The notes: generated by a model not told the origin, from the letters alone. Counted from the stretch's first letter, positions 46,363 through 58,269 are shown. The stretch is 64,000 nt of DNA from Gymnopus androsaceus JB14 (GCA_009733575.1 ML769412.1:186001-250000), one strand, 5' to 3'. Numbers and translations: made by a program.

Positions 46363-47455
46363 GATGTACCACCAGGGTTTAGCTTTTTCTGACCAGCAGA
46401 AAGGAAAGACGAAAAGAGAAGGGGTTACATTTTCGATGATCCAGACTGAATTTATGAAAAATTTATTTGAAATCTAGTCGGAATGCGCAGTGTGTACAAT
46501 TGCAAATTAAGTGTCTTCCCTGAAAGATAGTAGGAAGGATGGGGGGAGACTTGAGCTTTTCAAAGGTAACTCTGAAGTTCCAGGACCGTTTACACATTGT
46601 TGTCTGTACCATAGTCCTTGACAGTCTCGAGAGCGCATTGCAGCTTCACAGGATCAATGGCGACTTTGAAAGTCGAAATTGATTACTGTCGCTGCAGCAG
46701 ACTACTGAGCGAAAGTCGGAAGGAAGGAAGGAAGGAAGTGTATTACACGGCTTGTTTAAGATCTAAACGCCGGTTAGCCCGAGCACCTTCGTCCTCGGGA
46801 GCTCCATGATGCATGCTCCGGTCAGCAGAGGAAATATCATTTGTGTCGTTCAACGAGTTGGCTAGAAACAAAATTTATTGCATGGCATGATCCAAGGCAG
46901 ATGATGTACAAAACGTCCCAACGGACAAGAAAAGGAAAGTGAACAGAGAATCGGTCTAGTTCTGATATGAGACGAAGGGGACCTTTTCAGAATCATTCTG
47001 TCAAGATCAACCATATCCATCTCATCGCGCAGAGAGTAAACTGAATATAGTAGATAACTTTGGATGCTCATTGAACAGGACGTTCGTCGACGAACTAACG
47101 TACACAACTCGATAGCCGGGATGAAAGGAACGTTCAAATTCAACCTGTTAACGTACTCGTTCTGGAAATCCCGTGCTCAGGCTCGTGCTCGGAGCAAATG
47201 TGTCCAACCAGCGTTAGGGTTGTCAGGGACTGACTGGCAAGGCCTGCTCGCGGGCGCGTTGCGGCATCACAACCAAGATCCGAAATGGACAGCCGCGAAG
47301 GAAGGTGCAGCAGTAGAAGAGGTTGAGCATGTCAGCCTGATACATAATGAGGCGCCATCGTATCGGATGCATATGGAACGAGCAAAGCTGCGACGTCCTG
47401 AAAATAGAATTAGAATGAAAATTTGACATTTCATAGTACATTCGGTAAAACTCAC
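46363..47455. other. gene-poor spacer
   Basis: 1.1 kb without a gene I can support. It has a GGAA microsatellite (about 46,717-46,737) and open frames on both strands at 47,064-47,459 that overlap one another and carry no motif. Confidence 0.4.
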
Positions 47456-48272
47456 TCAAACAATTGCCTTTGGTTTCGGTGTGACAACTAGATTGGCGAC
47501 ATCAGGCGAAACCGGAATGCCCTCTCGCTTCGAAAGCTTCAAAAGCTTCAAGGCTATCCTCTTCCATCGATGGTTGGCGTCGCAACAGCCCAAAATGAGG
47601 ACTTTGCGCGCCATTGACGCGTGCTGCTGAGCACACTGAGGCTGAACGCTAGCTATGTAATCCATATAGCTCTTTTCCAACTCCAACATCAAATCCAATC
47701 CGCTCGTAGGCTTCACCAGCCGCTCCATCAATGGCATGGACCCGTTTGAACTCTTCAAAAAAGTATCCCTTTGAACAAGCTATCTTGGCCAACCCCAGAA
47801 TAGCCTCGAGGTCCCGAGAAGGAACACCAGAACGATGCAACGTCCGGAATAGACGAAATGGATTCCGTTGGCCGGCGTTTAAAGTATGTTTAGCTGGTAA
47901 CAGATTCAGCCAGGCGTAAAAGGCGTTATATGTGACAGATGAAAGGCTGTTTATTTCTCCCAAAGCAGCATTGACAAAGACCATGTCGTGAGGAATGTCT
48001 TTGCCGTGATCCTGCAACGCGCAGCGCACGCGATAGGCTGTAGCAAATTTATTTTGCTGGATGAGCTGATGTAAAGATTCGATTGTTGGGTGGAGAATTA
48101 AAGCCTGATCGTCAGATAGGCTGTACAGGTCACTGAGCCATAGTATGGGCTTTTTTTGACCGACTAGAGGTTCTGTGGGAAGAGTGTGCGGAGGAAAATG
48201 TGAGATATGACGGAGAAAAGTCCTCGGAGGGCCTTTTTTCGAGCGGATTAGCAGAGTCCATGCGGTTTGCAT
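47456..48272 (-). CDS. PPR-like, probably mitochondrial protein
   Basis: Minus-strand frame starting MQTAWTLLIRSKKGPPRTFL (basic, presequence-like). Helical segments resemble degenerate pentatricopeptide repeats (HQLIQQNKFATAYRVRCAL, FRLFRTLHRSGVPSRDLEAI). The frame changes near 47,700-47,760: the upstream frame ends HAIDGAAGEAYERIGFD. The downstream frame (PQCAQQHASMARKVLILGCC to PKPKAIV) is equally protein-like. A 46-base intron with a weak GTTGGA donor could join them; otherwise it is a frameshift. It is divergent from the S5 mitochondrial ribosomal gene with only 116 bases between starts, consistent with shared mitochondrial expression. The family call is tentative. Confidence 0.5.
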
Positions 48273-48388
48273 GCATGTAGGCTATAGGATGAGATGAGGC
48301 ATAGGTCAATGTCGAACAAAAGTTATCTTATCTTGTTTGGCTTATCAATTTCTCTTTTTGGCCACAACTTCCAGCTCAAAAAATTTGG

Positions 48389-49852
48389 ATGAACCGCCTG
48401 TCGCGACAGCTTGCTGCGTCTTCGCGGATAATTCGTAGTTCAAATGGCCCTATAGCCAGAATACCTTCATCTTCATTCATTCGCTCGCGGAACTATGCCA
48501 AAAAACCAGACAATCGGGAACGGCAACCCACGACTTCTTCCGTGAAAACTCAAACAAAAGCCCCTTCATCGACAGAAGGTATCTATGAATTAATTAGAAC
48601 GAGTATTAGCTGCTAATAAGTGCGTTCAGGGAATAGTATATCAATTAATAATGTAGATGACTTGATTCAACTGCTGGAGTCGTCTGTAGGCCAGGAAGCT
48701 TTGCGGAGCATGCCTGGCCATGCCTCGCGAGAGCTCGGTAGTCTCATGACCAATGTCGTTCAAGAAGACGGAGAGGACGACGTCCGTGTAATGCATGATG
48801 TCGCCCAACATCTCTCAATGTTTGGACTTGCAGTGGAAGTAACCAGGCCATTACCTGCAGAAGGTGAGTTTTTGTCCTTGAACGTGCAATTAATGAGCTT
48901 AATGTACTTCAAGAGCCGGAACGAATTGAAGATCAAGTGGTACATCCTGAACGCGATGCCAAAAACGCTGGTGCGTACCTTGCCAATATTAAAATTAATT
49001 CGCTCAGCTCTGCTTACAGACGAGTCAACGGAGGATGAAACACCTATTCTACGTCCCTACCCTAATCTCATGTCTGCCGACCCTCTTATGGACTCCCGAG
49101 AAGTACTCGATCTAGGGCCCACTCCCACAAACCCATTCCACAACCGTGTAATTGTGCGTAACCACCGCTCAATCTTCCACGAATCCATGGCTCTTGACGG
49201 ATTCGACTTTAACGATCCCAAATGGAGACCAACGAAATCCGATCTAGCCGAGGAGGAAATGGATCTCAACGAGAGCGCAGGTCTCGAACAGCATTACCCC
49301 GTCGATCAACTCATGAAGTTCGAACTCATCACACGAAATACCACACAACAAACCGGAAAGGGTAAAATCAACCACTTTCAAGCTTTCACCATCGTTGGTG
49401 ACGGTGATGGTATGGTTGGGCTTGGTATGGGGACTGATACAGAACCTGCGACTGCTCTGAACAAAGCGCACGTTGCCGCTTTGAAGAACATGGATTATGT
49501 GGATAGATTCGAAAACAGGACCATCTGGACGGAAATGTCTGGTAAATTCCGTTCAACGCAAATCAAAATGCGACCACGGCCTATGGGTTTTGGACTACGG
49601 TGTCAGCCGATTTTGCATCAGGTTTTGAAGGCGGCTGGGATTAAGGATGTTAGTGCCAAGGTTTGGGGGAGTAGGAATCCGATTATGATTATGCAGGGCG
49701 CGTTACGGATGCTGCAAGGCGGTCATAATCCTTTGGGTTTCGGGAATGGTATTGGCGGAAAAGGGAAGACGTTGACCAAGGGAATTGGTATGCGAAGTAA
49801 GCTCCATTTAGAGCGGGAGAGAGGCAGGAGATTGTTCGATTTCCGAAAGTGA
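48389..49852 (+). CDS. MRPS5: mitochondrial small-subunit ribosomal protein uS5m (MRPS5)
   Basis: A structural protein of the mitoribosome small subunit. Four exons (48389-48578, 48630-48863, 48914-48970, 49008-49852) encode 441 residues. A basic N-terminus (MNRLSRQLAASSRIIRSS) fits a mitochondrial presequence. The S5 double-stranded RNA-binding-like domain is clear (NHFQAFTIVGDGDGMVGLGM, then EPATALNKAHVAALKNM), followed by the S5 C-terminal domain (KMRPRPMGFGLRCQPILHQV, AGIKDVSAKVWGSRNP). The third exon is only 57 bases. The C-terminal extension rich in G and R is usual for the mitochondrial form. Confidence 0.95.
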
Positions 49853-50234
49853 TGTAGAGTCCGTATATTATCAATAATATCACTCTTAATTGTGATTCAA
49901 ATGTGCCTTCATATCGAAAGAGCAGCAGCGCGAACCGCATCTTAATACTATACGCACAGTTCACAAAAATGTGGTTGGTTCGTGTATAAATATCTTGGAT
50001 ACGGTACACTTTGGATCTTCCTAGATACAATGGATCGTAAAAGAAAGCGCAGATGGGAGTGCATCAAGTCGTAATCATGAACGAGCAATGAAAAGAAGAA
50101 ACAGAAAGGAGCGTAAAAAGTTTGATATCGTTACATATTCATATACTTATAGTAATACAATGGGGGAGTAGCAGCTTTGAATCTGAACCTACAAATTTCA
50201 CCCAAGAGAGAGACAAAACAATCTATGTAATCAA
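49853..50234. other. convergent 3' spacer
   Basis: 380 bases between MRPS5 and the kinase, which converge here. Only 3' flanking sequence seen. Confidence 0.4.
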
Positions 50235-52463
50235 TCAAGAGGTACCAAAGGAAGAAGTGAATAATTTAGACGGAAGAAACCAGTGACGGGTATGATGGGT
50301 AGAGGATTTCCGACAAGACCCCTGCGTCTGGGGAATCGGAATGGGAGCAGTTTTGGCGAAATTGAATGGAGGACGGATATCTGCCCATTGTGACTGATGA
50401 TTCGGAAACGTTTGAGATACCGGCGTCGGTTGGCAAAGCGCCATCGCCGTAAAAGGCTCAACGGAAGGCCTCTCCATCTCTTGAACCAGTGTACTCGCCG
50501 TGCCCACCGATTCGACAAACGTCTGCCCCGAGGAATGACGAGGGAAGAATTTGAGCGGAGTGAAGAGGGTCGCTTTGAGTTTCGTCTCGAGCGATTTTTT
50601 CGCGGGAGATAGAGGCCTTGTAGGAGGAGGAAGAGAGATGTCGGCTGCGTTTGTCATATAGAGAGAAAGAGATTGCTGACTTTTGGGAGGGTCTTTCTCT
50701 TTGGATTGCGAAGACACCTCGGACCAATCGATGGGTTCAGGAGAAGGAGCGGAGGATCGATGGTCAAAGGAGATGTTTGTCGTGGTGTAGGAGTTTTTCG
50801 TGGACGAATACATCGAGGAGGATCGAGAAACCTGCGCAGTTGTATAAACCCAGACCGTAGGAGAGCTCATTTCTTTATCCTCGGTAAGGCCGCTGTCTCC
50901 TAAACGAACCGACTGTGCGACTGCGATGGGATGACCAATTGAGCTCCCATAAAACTCTTCTGTAGCGTAAACTGCAGAGGGATATTCCACTGCGGTCATC
51001 ATAATCGAAGAGCCCATTGATGAGGCACTCTCTATACTGCCAGTCCTCCTAAAGTAGTGCGGTCGAGCACAATTCGTATCGATGATAAGCGGTTTCCGCT
51101 GAGGAAGGACTGCCCTTCCCCCGAAAGTTTCAAAACTATTGGGGGTAACAGGGTACGATCCTCCGGATTCAGCAGAGACACAGGGAGACTGAATGGAAGG
51201 CGGAGCTTGTGGCCTCGTGAAAAGATCGCACCGCTCTTCGTCCATACTCCGCCCCTGATAGTAAGACTCGACATCAGACCCAACCGCAAAAGCGTCAGGC
51301 GAGAAAGGAGGGTAGCCTACCCAAGGAGAGTCGATAGCTGAGTGGCTGGCGAATACGATATCGGACGAAAAGGACTCTTCACTCCATCGAGACTTGAGTT
51401 CCGCAGCCTGGGATTTGATTGGCGAATGCTTAGTCGATGTATCGCTATCAATCTCCATTCCTGCCTCCCAAGGACATCGAGCCATGCTACCCTCGAAGAT
51501 GGCACCTTCAGAATAGAAAGACTCAACATCGTCCAGAGCTTGTCGCAGCTCTGAAATTGTCATGCGATCTCTCCAGTCTACCTCGAGCATACGCGTGAGG
51601 AGAGCGTTGGCTTCTGCGGAAATGGGAAGCACGGTAGGGAGGAAATTTTGTGGATCACGAAGGTAGGCCTGGAATGTTGGATCAGTTGCTGACGCCGACT
51701 TCCAGGGATTCCGTCCTGTTGCCAAATTGAGGAGGATGATACCCAAAGACCAGATGTCGTTGAACATGGGCGAATAACTCCCGGTAGGGGCAAACTCTCC
51801 GCCTTGGCACTCTATAGTAAAGATTTGCGTATCAGTCAGTTTAGGTTTCTTAGTGTGCGGCCGGTGGTGAAAAGGTGACTTACCTGGACTCATATGGTAA
51901 ACGCTTCCCGTCCGAAACTCCTCGCTAACTTTGTCGGTAGTAGCTAAGCCAAAGTCGGTTATAGCTACTCGCAAGCCGTCGTCGTAGCAGAGTACGTTCT
52001 CGGGTTTTAAATCTCGGTGATAAATACCGAGTGAGTGGCAGTATTCGACCGCATCCACGAGTTGGAGGAAAACATGCTTGACAAGATAGTCGTCTCCGAG
52101 ATAGCGACAACTGTTGAGGATCTGGTGGAACAAGTCGTGGTCTGGGGCGTAGTCCATGATGATGTATGTGCAGTTGTAATCCTCGATGACCCGGTGCAAA
52201 GTCACTACGTTGGGGTGAGCACTCGCAAGTTGATGAAGAGCAATCTCCCGGATGTGTATTTGTCGCTGACGAGCTGACTGTGCGGGGGAACGGTGCAAGA
52301 GACATTTGACGGCGTAGGACTTGGGTGAAGAAGAACAAATGTCTTCGGCGCGATATACGACACCGTACCCGCCTACTCCGAGAACTTCGACGAGCTCTAG
52401 CGAGTCGTCGTCAATGAGAGTGCCAAGAGCGGGATGTACGGGAGTGAGGTCGTTGGAAAGCAT
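50235..52463 (-). CDS. Ser/Thr protein kinase, Ran1/Ksp1-like
   Basis: Two exons (52463-51884, 51811-50235) encode 718 residues. The kinase domain occupies about residues 20-310: glycine loop GVGGYG (29-34), Lys53 in AVK, catalytic Asp151 in YHRDLKPEN, Asp170 in DFG, and MSPECQGG in place of the usual APE segment. Further on are DIWSLGIILLNLATGRNPW and the closing RMLEVDWRDRMT. The layout and the SPE motif fit the fungal Ran1/Sks1/Ksp1/Vhs1 group, which acts in nutrient and differentiation signalling. The C-terminal 400 residues are Ser/Pro-rich and probably disordered. The single 72-base intron keeps frame and has no stop, so an intron-retaining transcript would still be open. Confidence 0.92.
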   Translation of the reverse strand: MLSNDLTPVHPALGTLIDDDSLELVEVLGVGGYGVVYRAEDICSSSPKSYAVKCLLHRSPAQSARQRQIHIREIALHQLASAHPNVVTLHRVIEDYNCTYIIMDYAPDHDLFHQILNSCRYLGDDYLVKHVFLQLVDAVEYCHSLGIYHRDLKPENVLCYDDGLRVAITDFGLATTDKVSEEFRTGSVYHMSPGKSPFHHRPHTKKPKLTDTQIFTIECQGGEFAPTGSYSPMFNDIWSLGIILLNLATGRNPWKSASATDPTFQAYLRDPQNFLPTVLPISAEANALLTRMLEVDWRDRMTISELRQALDDVESFYSEGAIFEGSMARCPWEAGMEIDSDTSTKHSPIKSQAAELKSRWSEESFSSDIVFASHSAIDSPWVGYPPFSPDAFAVGSDVESYYQGRSMDEERCDLFTRPQAPPSIQSPCVSAESGGSYPVTPNSFETFGGRAVLPQRKPLIIDTNCARPHYFRRTGSIESASSMGSSIMMTAVEYPSAVYATEEFYGSSIGHPIAVAQSVRLGDSGLTEDKEMSSPTVWVYTTAQVSRSSSMYSSTKNSYTTTNISFDHRSSAPSPEPIDWSEVSSQSKEKDPPKSQQSLSLYMTNAADISLPPPTRPLSPAKKSLETKLKATLFTPLKFFPRHSSGQTFVESVGTASTLVQEMERPSVEPFTAMALCQPTPVSQTFPNHQSQWADIRPPFNFAKTAPIPIPQTQGSCRKSSTHHTRHWFLPSKLFTSSFGTS

Positions 52464-54042
52464 GGCGAGTCAACGAAGTCTAAAGCGTCAAGCTCGACTG
52501 AAACACAGGAACAGAAGGACAGGATAATAAGTAAGAAGGTCGCGAAACTAATTCTTAAGAGGATTGAAAATGCACAGAACGTCAGTCAGGCCTCAAACGT
52601 GATTGACATTCCAGGTGGGCGTGGAGAACATGAGGTAAAGGCGAACAAATCACTCACGGTGGATGTTCCGATCGCTTTAGTTCACGCTGAAAAAGCACGG
52701 AGTAACGAAGGGTAGTGGCAGTGACGAACGAGTGTAAGACAAAATCCAGCACAAAAGGCGTAAAAAAAATCTCACATTTGACTTGTCTATATAACCTGAG
52801 CGCCTGGCACAGGTGATATAAGAAAGACATTTTCGGATATGATCGCTGCGCGATCTTGAGCTTGCGTACACACCCCAATCTGGAGGTCAATTGAAATGTG
52901 ATCGAGCAATCGGACCCTTCCTAGGCGTCGAAGCTTTCCTACGAATCTGCGTTCATTCATGAGAAACGAGCGCATAGGAGAGAGATAAAGGTCGTGTAAT
53001 ATGACCGAATACCGGTAATTGCGACCCAGTACGTCCAGGTGAGACATGTACAGGAGTCCAAGCGGCTTTTAGCTCAGTTGGGAGCTTGTACAGCTAGAAA
53101 CTATGAATTAAAGCATATATAGTAAGCAAAATGTACATACGTCTTTCGAGTTGATCCCACTTCCCGCTTGAATGTTCTCTAAGACAACCATTTCGTCATG
53201 GCTGTCATTATGCATGCCCCTGTACTGCACCAGCTCTGACGATGCGCGGTTCCATTCTGCGGGCTGCGCGACGTCTGGGCCACTCCAGAGATGTGATCAA
53301 ACTTTTTGGAGTAGAAGTATACTATTTACTTACTTGGTGCTAGTTCGTTCAAAGGAGGTTAAAATAAATAAATTGATACTTGAAAGTCTGTGGAGAGAGA
53401 CGCGCCAATCGCAAGTGGACTGACTGAACTTGGGAAAGCATCGAGGCGAGTATTCGGGCCTTTACATACCAATCTGTTGTAGCAGACATTTAAGCAAGAC
53501 GGAAAATCCTTCGAGGTGATCTCGAATCCATTTAGTTCCGACAACGTTCTCTGACTGTACTGGCATTATCGAGGATTTGTCAGCTCTGACGAGACGCGCC
53601 TGCAGGCTGCGCGACGTTAAGAGTGGATACCATTCCGGAGATCCCCCTACTTCGAATTCGTTCAGTCAGATCAAATACTTGAATATCTGTGGAGGAAGAT
53701 AGGCTACTAAAGGGTTTACAGATGCGTCAATAGAGCACTGACCTTTGGACACTTGGAAAGCAGATGAGAGTTGATAAGTATTCGGGGGTTTGCCGATACG
53801 TTGCTACAGAAATTTACAAAGGATTCAGCCTCGTGTAGAGGCGGGCCATTGAAGATTGAACAGTGGTCCATAGTGGTCCAAAAGAAGCCACAAAACCGCG
53901 CGTGAGCGTGTCCTTCCCGCGGGACATGTGACTGAATAAATACCTTCAACCAAAACTGACAGTGTTCTTGTTCTTCATCGGTGTCCATTGCTGAGCGCTG
54001 AGCATTTCCTCCATTCCTTGTCATTAAAATCCTCATCTCACA
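52464..54042. other. intergenic region with a tandem repeat
   Basis: 1.6 kb separating the divergent kinase and KEN-box genes. It contains a degenerate tandem duplication (53,230-53,505 and 53,579-53,820, listed separately) and a tRNA A-box-like string at 53,070-53,081 with no fitting B box. No gene supported. Confidence 0.45.
53230..53820 (+). repeat. two-copy degenerate tandem repeat, period about 350 bases
   Basis: CAGCTCTGACGA and GGCTGCGCGACGT recur at about 53,231/53,581 and 53,260/53,603. Further matches follow in the same order: GTTCGTTCA, ATACTTGAA followed by TCTGTGGAG, GGAAAGCA, and AGTATTCGGG. Each is displaced by about 310-350 bases. The two copies are diverged and non-coding. 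Confidence 0.6.
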
Positions 54043-54941
54043 ATGGCATCGACCACTCGAAGCTTTACTGTATTCGTTGATGCACCGGCTTCAGAAGAAC
54101 CTGAACCAAAAGCCATCGTCACTTCTCGACGCCTTACTCGTTCTCTCTCAGAGTCTGCTATCTCTACCTTTCCTACCACTACTATCCTCTCCATAGTTCC
54201 CCCTATCGACAAGGAAAATTTGGACCCGCTCACTGGCGAACGTGTCACATCCGCCACAGCGCTCGGAAAGAAACGCAAGGGTAGCATTAGCGTTCTTGCT
54301 GTCAAACCTCCCACTCCTCCGGAGCTAAAAGTGTTGAAGGAAAAGGTGAAGGACGTGGCAGAGACTCGGCCCGAGACGAAGAAGAGAAGATCATCGGTTT
54401 CTTCTTCGTCCTCGTCGCCCAAGAAGGCCAAGGTGTCTGGCTCTGCGAAGAAGGGAAAGCGTTCTTCTTCTCGTCGTCCTTCGCCTATGCCCAAGCTCGA
54501 TGAGGAGAACGAGTCGGTCACACAGGCTCAGATCGACTCCAAGTGCTATGATCTTACGGTCAAGCCTTTGGCTGACGTCTCCGAGGCTTTTGACTTGGAG
54601 ACGGAGAGCGCTGTCCAAGAGCAGGATGTTTTCCATTTCGTCAAGGTTCGTCTGCCAACTGTTTAGCCTCATCCTTTTTAGTGATTGTATTTCGTTTCCA
54701 GGAAGCTTCCGCCGAACCAGAAATCCGCGACTACTTTCCCTCTCTCTCGCTATCTTCCTCTTCATCCGCGACTGTACGCGGTTCTTCGCCTGCCGAGGTG
54801 AAGGCTTTCTCCACTCCCGAGCGCAAGCAGATCTACTCCGCTTTTACCTTTACCTCACCCTCTCCCACCAGCCAACGTAGCCCAAAGTTGGCGCGCTCCG
54901 TCAGCGTACCTTTGATCGAATTTTCCAAGGCGTCATATTGA
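54043..54941 (+). CDS. KEN-box-containing, probably nuclear cell-cycle-type protein of unknown function
   Basis: Two exons (54043-54645, 54702-54941) encode 280 residues. A KEN box (residues 57-59, context PPIDKENLDPLTGE) is a known degron for APC/C-Cdh1. Basic clusters (GKKRKG, SPKKAKVSG, KKGKRSSSRR) are candidate nuclear localisation signals. Several Ser/Thr-Pro sites (VKPPTPPELK, FSTPERK, FTFTSPSP) could be CDK targets. The composition is disordered. It may be a mitotic regulator, but I cannot assign it to securin or another named family. The intron uses a GTTCGT donor. Confidence 0.75.
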
Positions 54942-55735
54942 ACGTACGCCCAATTATATTTTATCTATGTATCCTCATCTACTGTTATTTATGCCCTCAT
55001 ATGTTTTCCTTCTCATCTCCTCACTGTCATAAATATCAACCATTCCATCTTGCTATCCGCTGTTAATCGACATCGCTTGTTGCCACCCTTGCATTTCTAC
55101 AATCTTGTGTTACCTACATCATCAGAATTGTCTGTCATACTTGACTTTATATTATTTTTTCTCGAATTCATTGTGCATATTCTTTACTTAGTATTATCGC
55201 ATAACCTTTTTCTTCTTCTTTCCCTTCTACATCCTCACACTATTGGACTTGTGCGTTGTGGTGTTTTTGCTTGTCTGCTTCATTTCCACTGTTCTACTAC
55301 AAATACCTACACACAAGTACATCTACATAGCATCAAGAACCTACAATACTCATTCTCAGCACTAGATTGGCTCTTGATGTCTCGACATTTCGTCCTCGAG
55401 GCCAACTCGAGGCGCAAAATTTCAAGGTCGTCGTTCCGTAAACTTCGGGTTTCGTGATGTCATTTGGGTGCTCGCGGGCGCTTGTTCGTTTTTCCTACCA
55501 ACGTGACCGCGTTTTCTTATCAGTGTGCAATGCCTGCCTATGCCATACGCCACAGTTCCATATGCCTCTTCGCGAAGTCCATACATTTAAAGCCTTATCT
55601 CTAGTTCATTTTTGACTTGAAGATGGAATGGGGCGGGATACTTAAAGCAGGTCCTATGATTCATCTCTCCTATCTGCCTTTCCTTTGTGTCGGCAGGAGG
55701 GACGGTTACGATTTCAACGATCTAGCAATCCAAAG
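54942..55735. other. T-rich 3' flank and promoter spacer
   Basis: About 800 bases. A plus-strand open frame at 55,050-55,457 is rich in L, F and H, follows directly on a 3' end and lacks a homologous feel, so it is most likely untranslated pyrimidine-rich DNA. Confidence 0.4.
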
Positions 55736-58269
55736 ATGAATAACCTTGTTCGAAAGCTAGAGGTCCAGCATGCAGATGCTAATACTAGCTACTCTGATAT
55801 GTTTCTAATGGTAAGAGTTCGGATTCTTCTCTATCTTTAGCTCCAACGATTTTACATTTTCCACAGAATGAGGATCTTTTGCCTGTTCCTCGGTTTGCCA
55901 CCTTTTTTTCCTGTATACTTCTCGTTTCTCTTATGTGTCATGTTGTAGCGAAAAACAAACCTGGAGACACCGGAACTTTTTTGCGTTGTACGTTCTTGTT
56001 TCATCGAACCCCATACTATCCCCTTGCTTATTCGTACGACGTTGTTAGTTGGATCGCTGATAGTTTTAATGTAAACACGTACGTCCTTCTTCCCTGGCGG
56101 CGAGAAAACTGAAAGCGAACCATCGCAGCTGGATGATTGCTTCCTCGATGATCCAAGCAGGATTATCCTGGTGGCAGGCCTGGATCTGTGTCTGGATTGG
56201 GTATGGTGTCGTTGCGCCTTTCATCGTTCTTAACGCCCGTCCTGGTGCGATCTTTCATGTAACCTTCCCGGTCGTTGCTCGGACCAGCTTTGGGCTTTAC
56301 GGTTCACTGTGGTGTACCTTTAATCGAGGAGTCATGGCGTGGTAAGTGTTTCGGTTCTACGAAAATGGTCAGGGCTACTTGTTAACGTATCCATTCAGCA
56401 TTTGGTATGGTGTACAGGCAGCAATAGGAGGACAGTGTATGTTTGTGATGCTCAGGGCGATGTGGCCTAGCATCAATAACATCCGTAAGTTGTTATCTGT
56501 CTTCAAAGCCTGGCCAAGCGTTGACATGCGCTATTATATCCAGCGAATGGGCTCCCCGAGTCTGCAGGGATCACTACCGGAGAGATGCTGGCGTTCTTTT
56601 TGTTCTGGCTCGTTTCGTTGCCTGCAATTTGGTTCCCAGTTCACCAGATGTATGTGCTTCTTGTTCGGTTTTGATAAAGACGATGCTCACAGCTGTTCAG
56701 TCGCCACCTTTTCACCGTAAAGGCAGCAATCACTCCTATCGCTGGACTAGTCTTTTTCGTATGGTGTATTGTCAAGGCAAAAGGTGTAGGACCAATCATT
56801 CGTCAACCTGGTACAATGCATGGTTCAGAACTAGGATGGGGGATGATAACGAATTTAATGTCCTGCGTCAGCAACATGGCTACGCTTGTCACGTCAGTAT
56901 AACTCGAGCCGTCTTTTTCGCGAATTGATCTTTCTTTCCAACAGTAACGCGCCTGATTTCGCCTCTCGTTCGCATAGTCCTTCCGCTGCTCTCTGGCCCC
57001 AGCTCTTCTCTGTTCCCTTGACGTTCTCGATCGTCAGCTTCATCGGAATTATCGTCAGTTCCTCCTCCCAAACGATCTACGGGGAGACCATATGGTCTCC
57101 AATTGATTTGCTCAACATGTTCCTCGATAACTCTCCCTCGCATGCTACGAGATTCGGAGTTAGTATACTTCACCGGTGCTTGTGAAACTTATTAACCTGC
57201 ACATTTGTTCTTAGGTCTGGTTCATCGCGTTTGCATTCATTATTGCACAGGTAAGAGGCGTTTTTCATTCGATGTGGAACATGTTTCTGAATAAGAACCC
57301 CCTCCAGATCGGGTATGTAGTATACATGTCCGAATTTAATGGATCGAGAGATACTCATCGCTTGGACCAGAACAAATATTTCCGCCAATTCAGTCTCTGC
57401 TGGCTGTGATCTCACATCTTTGTTTCCTCGCTTCCTGGTCAGTTGATCCTTTCATTGTCTTGCTTCTTATTCTCTGACCTTTCAAACTACCCAGAACATA
57501 CGGAGAGGCGGTTACATCGCTGCAATCGTCGGCTACGGTCAGTCATTCATATGTGACGTCTTTTCATAAATCTCATGAGCATATCGTACCTCCCGACAGC
57601 TATCGTTCCTTGGAAGCTGGTGGCCGACAGCAATGGATTCACTTCCTATCTATCTGCCTACTCTGTCTTCCTTAGCTCGATCGCAGGGGTCATGGTACCG
57701 CAACTCGATTGATCTAAATCTACTTCCGCGGAGACTGACTTGTAGGGTGTAGGTCACTGAATACTATTTCATCCGGAAAGGGCACTACCGAGTCGCAGAT
57801 TTGTATGATACCAAGAAAGACGGATGGTATTGGTATACCTACGGGTTCAATTTCAGGTGAGTCAAGCTCCGCTATACTACGGACGTACTTCTTTATCTCT
57901 GGTCTTTTCTTTCTTTCTTAGGGCGTATGCGGCGTATATAGCGGGAATTTTGATAAACGTGGTTGGTTTCGCGGGAGCCAGTGAGTGTCCGACGCTCAGA
58001 AAAAGTATGCTTGGCACCCCTACTTATACTTTTGCGCAGCTGGTCGAAAAGTGCCAATCGCGGCCACCCGAATTTATGAGATGTCTTTTTTCACCGGTTT
58101 TGGGGTGTCGATGGTCATCTATCTCCTGCTTAACTGGGCGTTCCCAGTACCCGGAAGGTTCGAGACTTTCGAGGAGGTGGATGTTTCTGCATGGGAGAAC
58201 GACGACAAGTCGGATAGTAATTCATCGAACGAGGAAGGAGAAAAACAAGACCCTTTCAGGTCCGAATAG
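55736..58269 (+). CDS. NCS1-family nucleobase/allantoin-type permease
   Basis: A plasma-membrane proton-coupled symporter of the Fur4/Dal4-like NCS1 family; the substrate is probably uracil, uridine, allantoin or a related compound. Seventeen exons (first 55736-55810, then 55867-55892, 55949-55987, 56049-56078, ..., 57215-57250, 57308-57312, 57371-57437, ..., last 58040-58269) sum exactly to 539 residues. Diagnostic blocks are FWIADSFNVNTWMIASSMI, WICVWIGYG, MACIWYGVQA, the substrate-site stretch AQIGTNISANSVSAGCD, and the closing hydrophobic helices before an acidic tail. Exon 11 has only five bases (57308-57312), supplying IG of AQIGTN. It converges on the PFK2 gene with 95 bases between stops. 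Confidence 0.94.

Noticed and set aside
46717..46737. GGAA microsatellite
   Set aside because: Simple sequence repeat without evidence of function.
47064..47426. 120-codon plus-strand frame
   Set aside because: Overlaps an equally long antisense frame, has no motif and no splice support.
53070..53081. tRNA A-box-like string TAGCTCAGTTGG
   Set aside because: No matching B box at the right distance and the flanks do not form an acceptor stem; at most a tRNA-derived relic.
54033..54521. 162-codon antisense frame opposite the KEN-box protein
   Set aside because: Shadow of a Ser/Lys-rich exon; no independent support.
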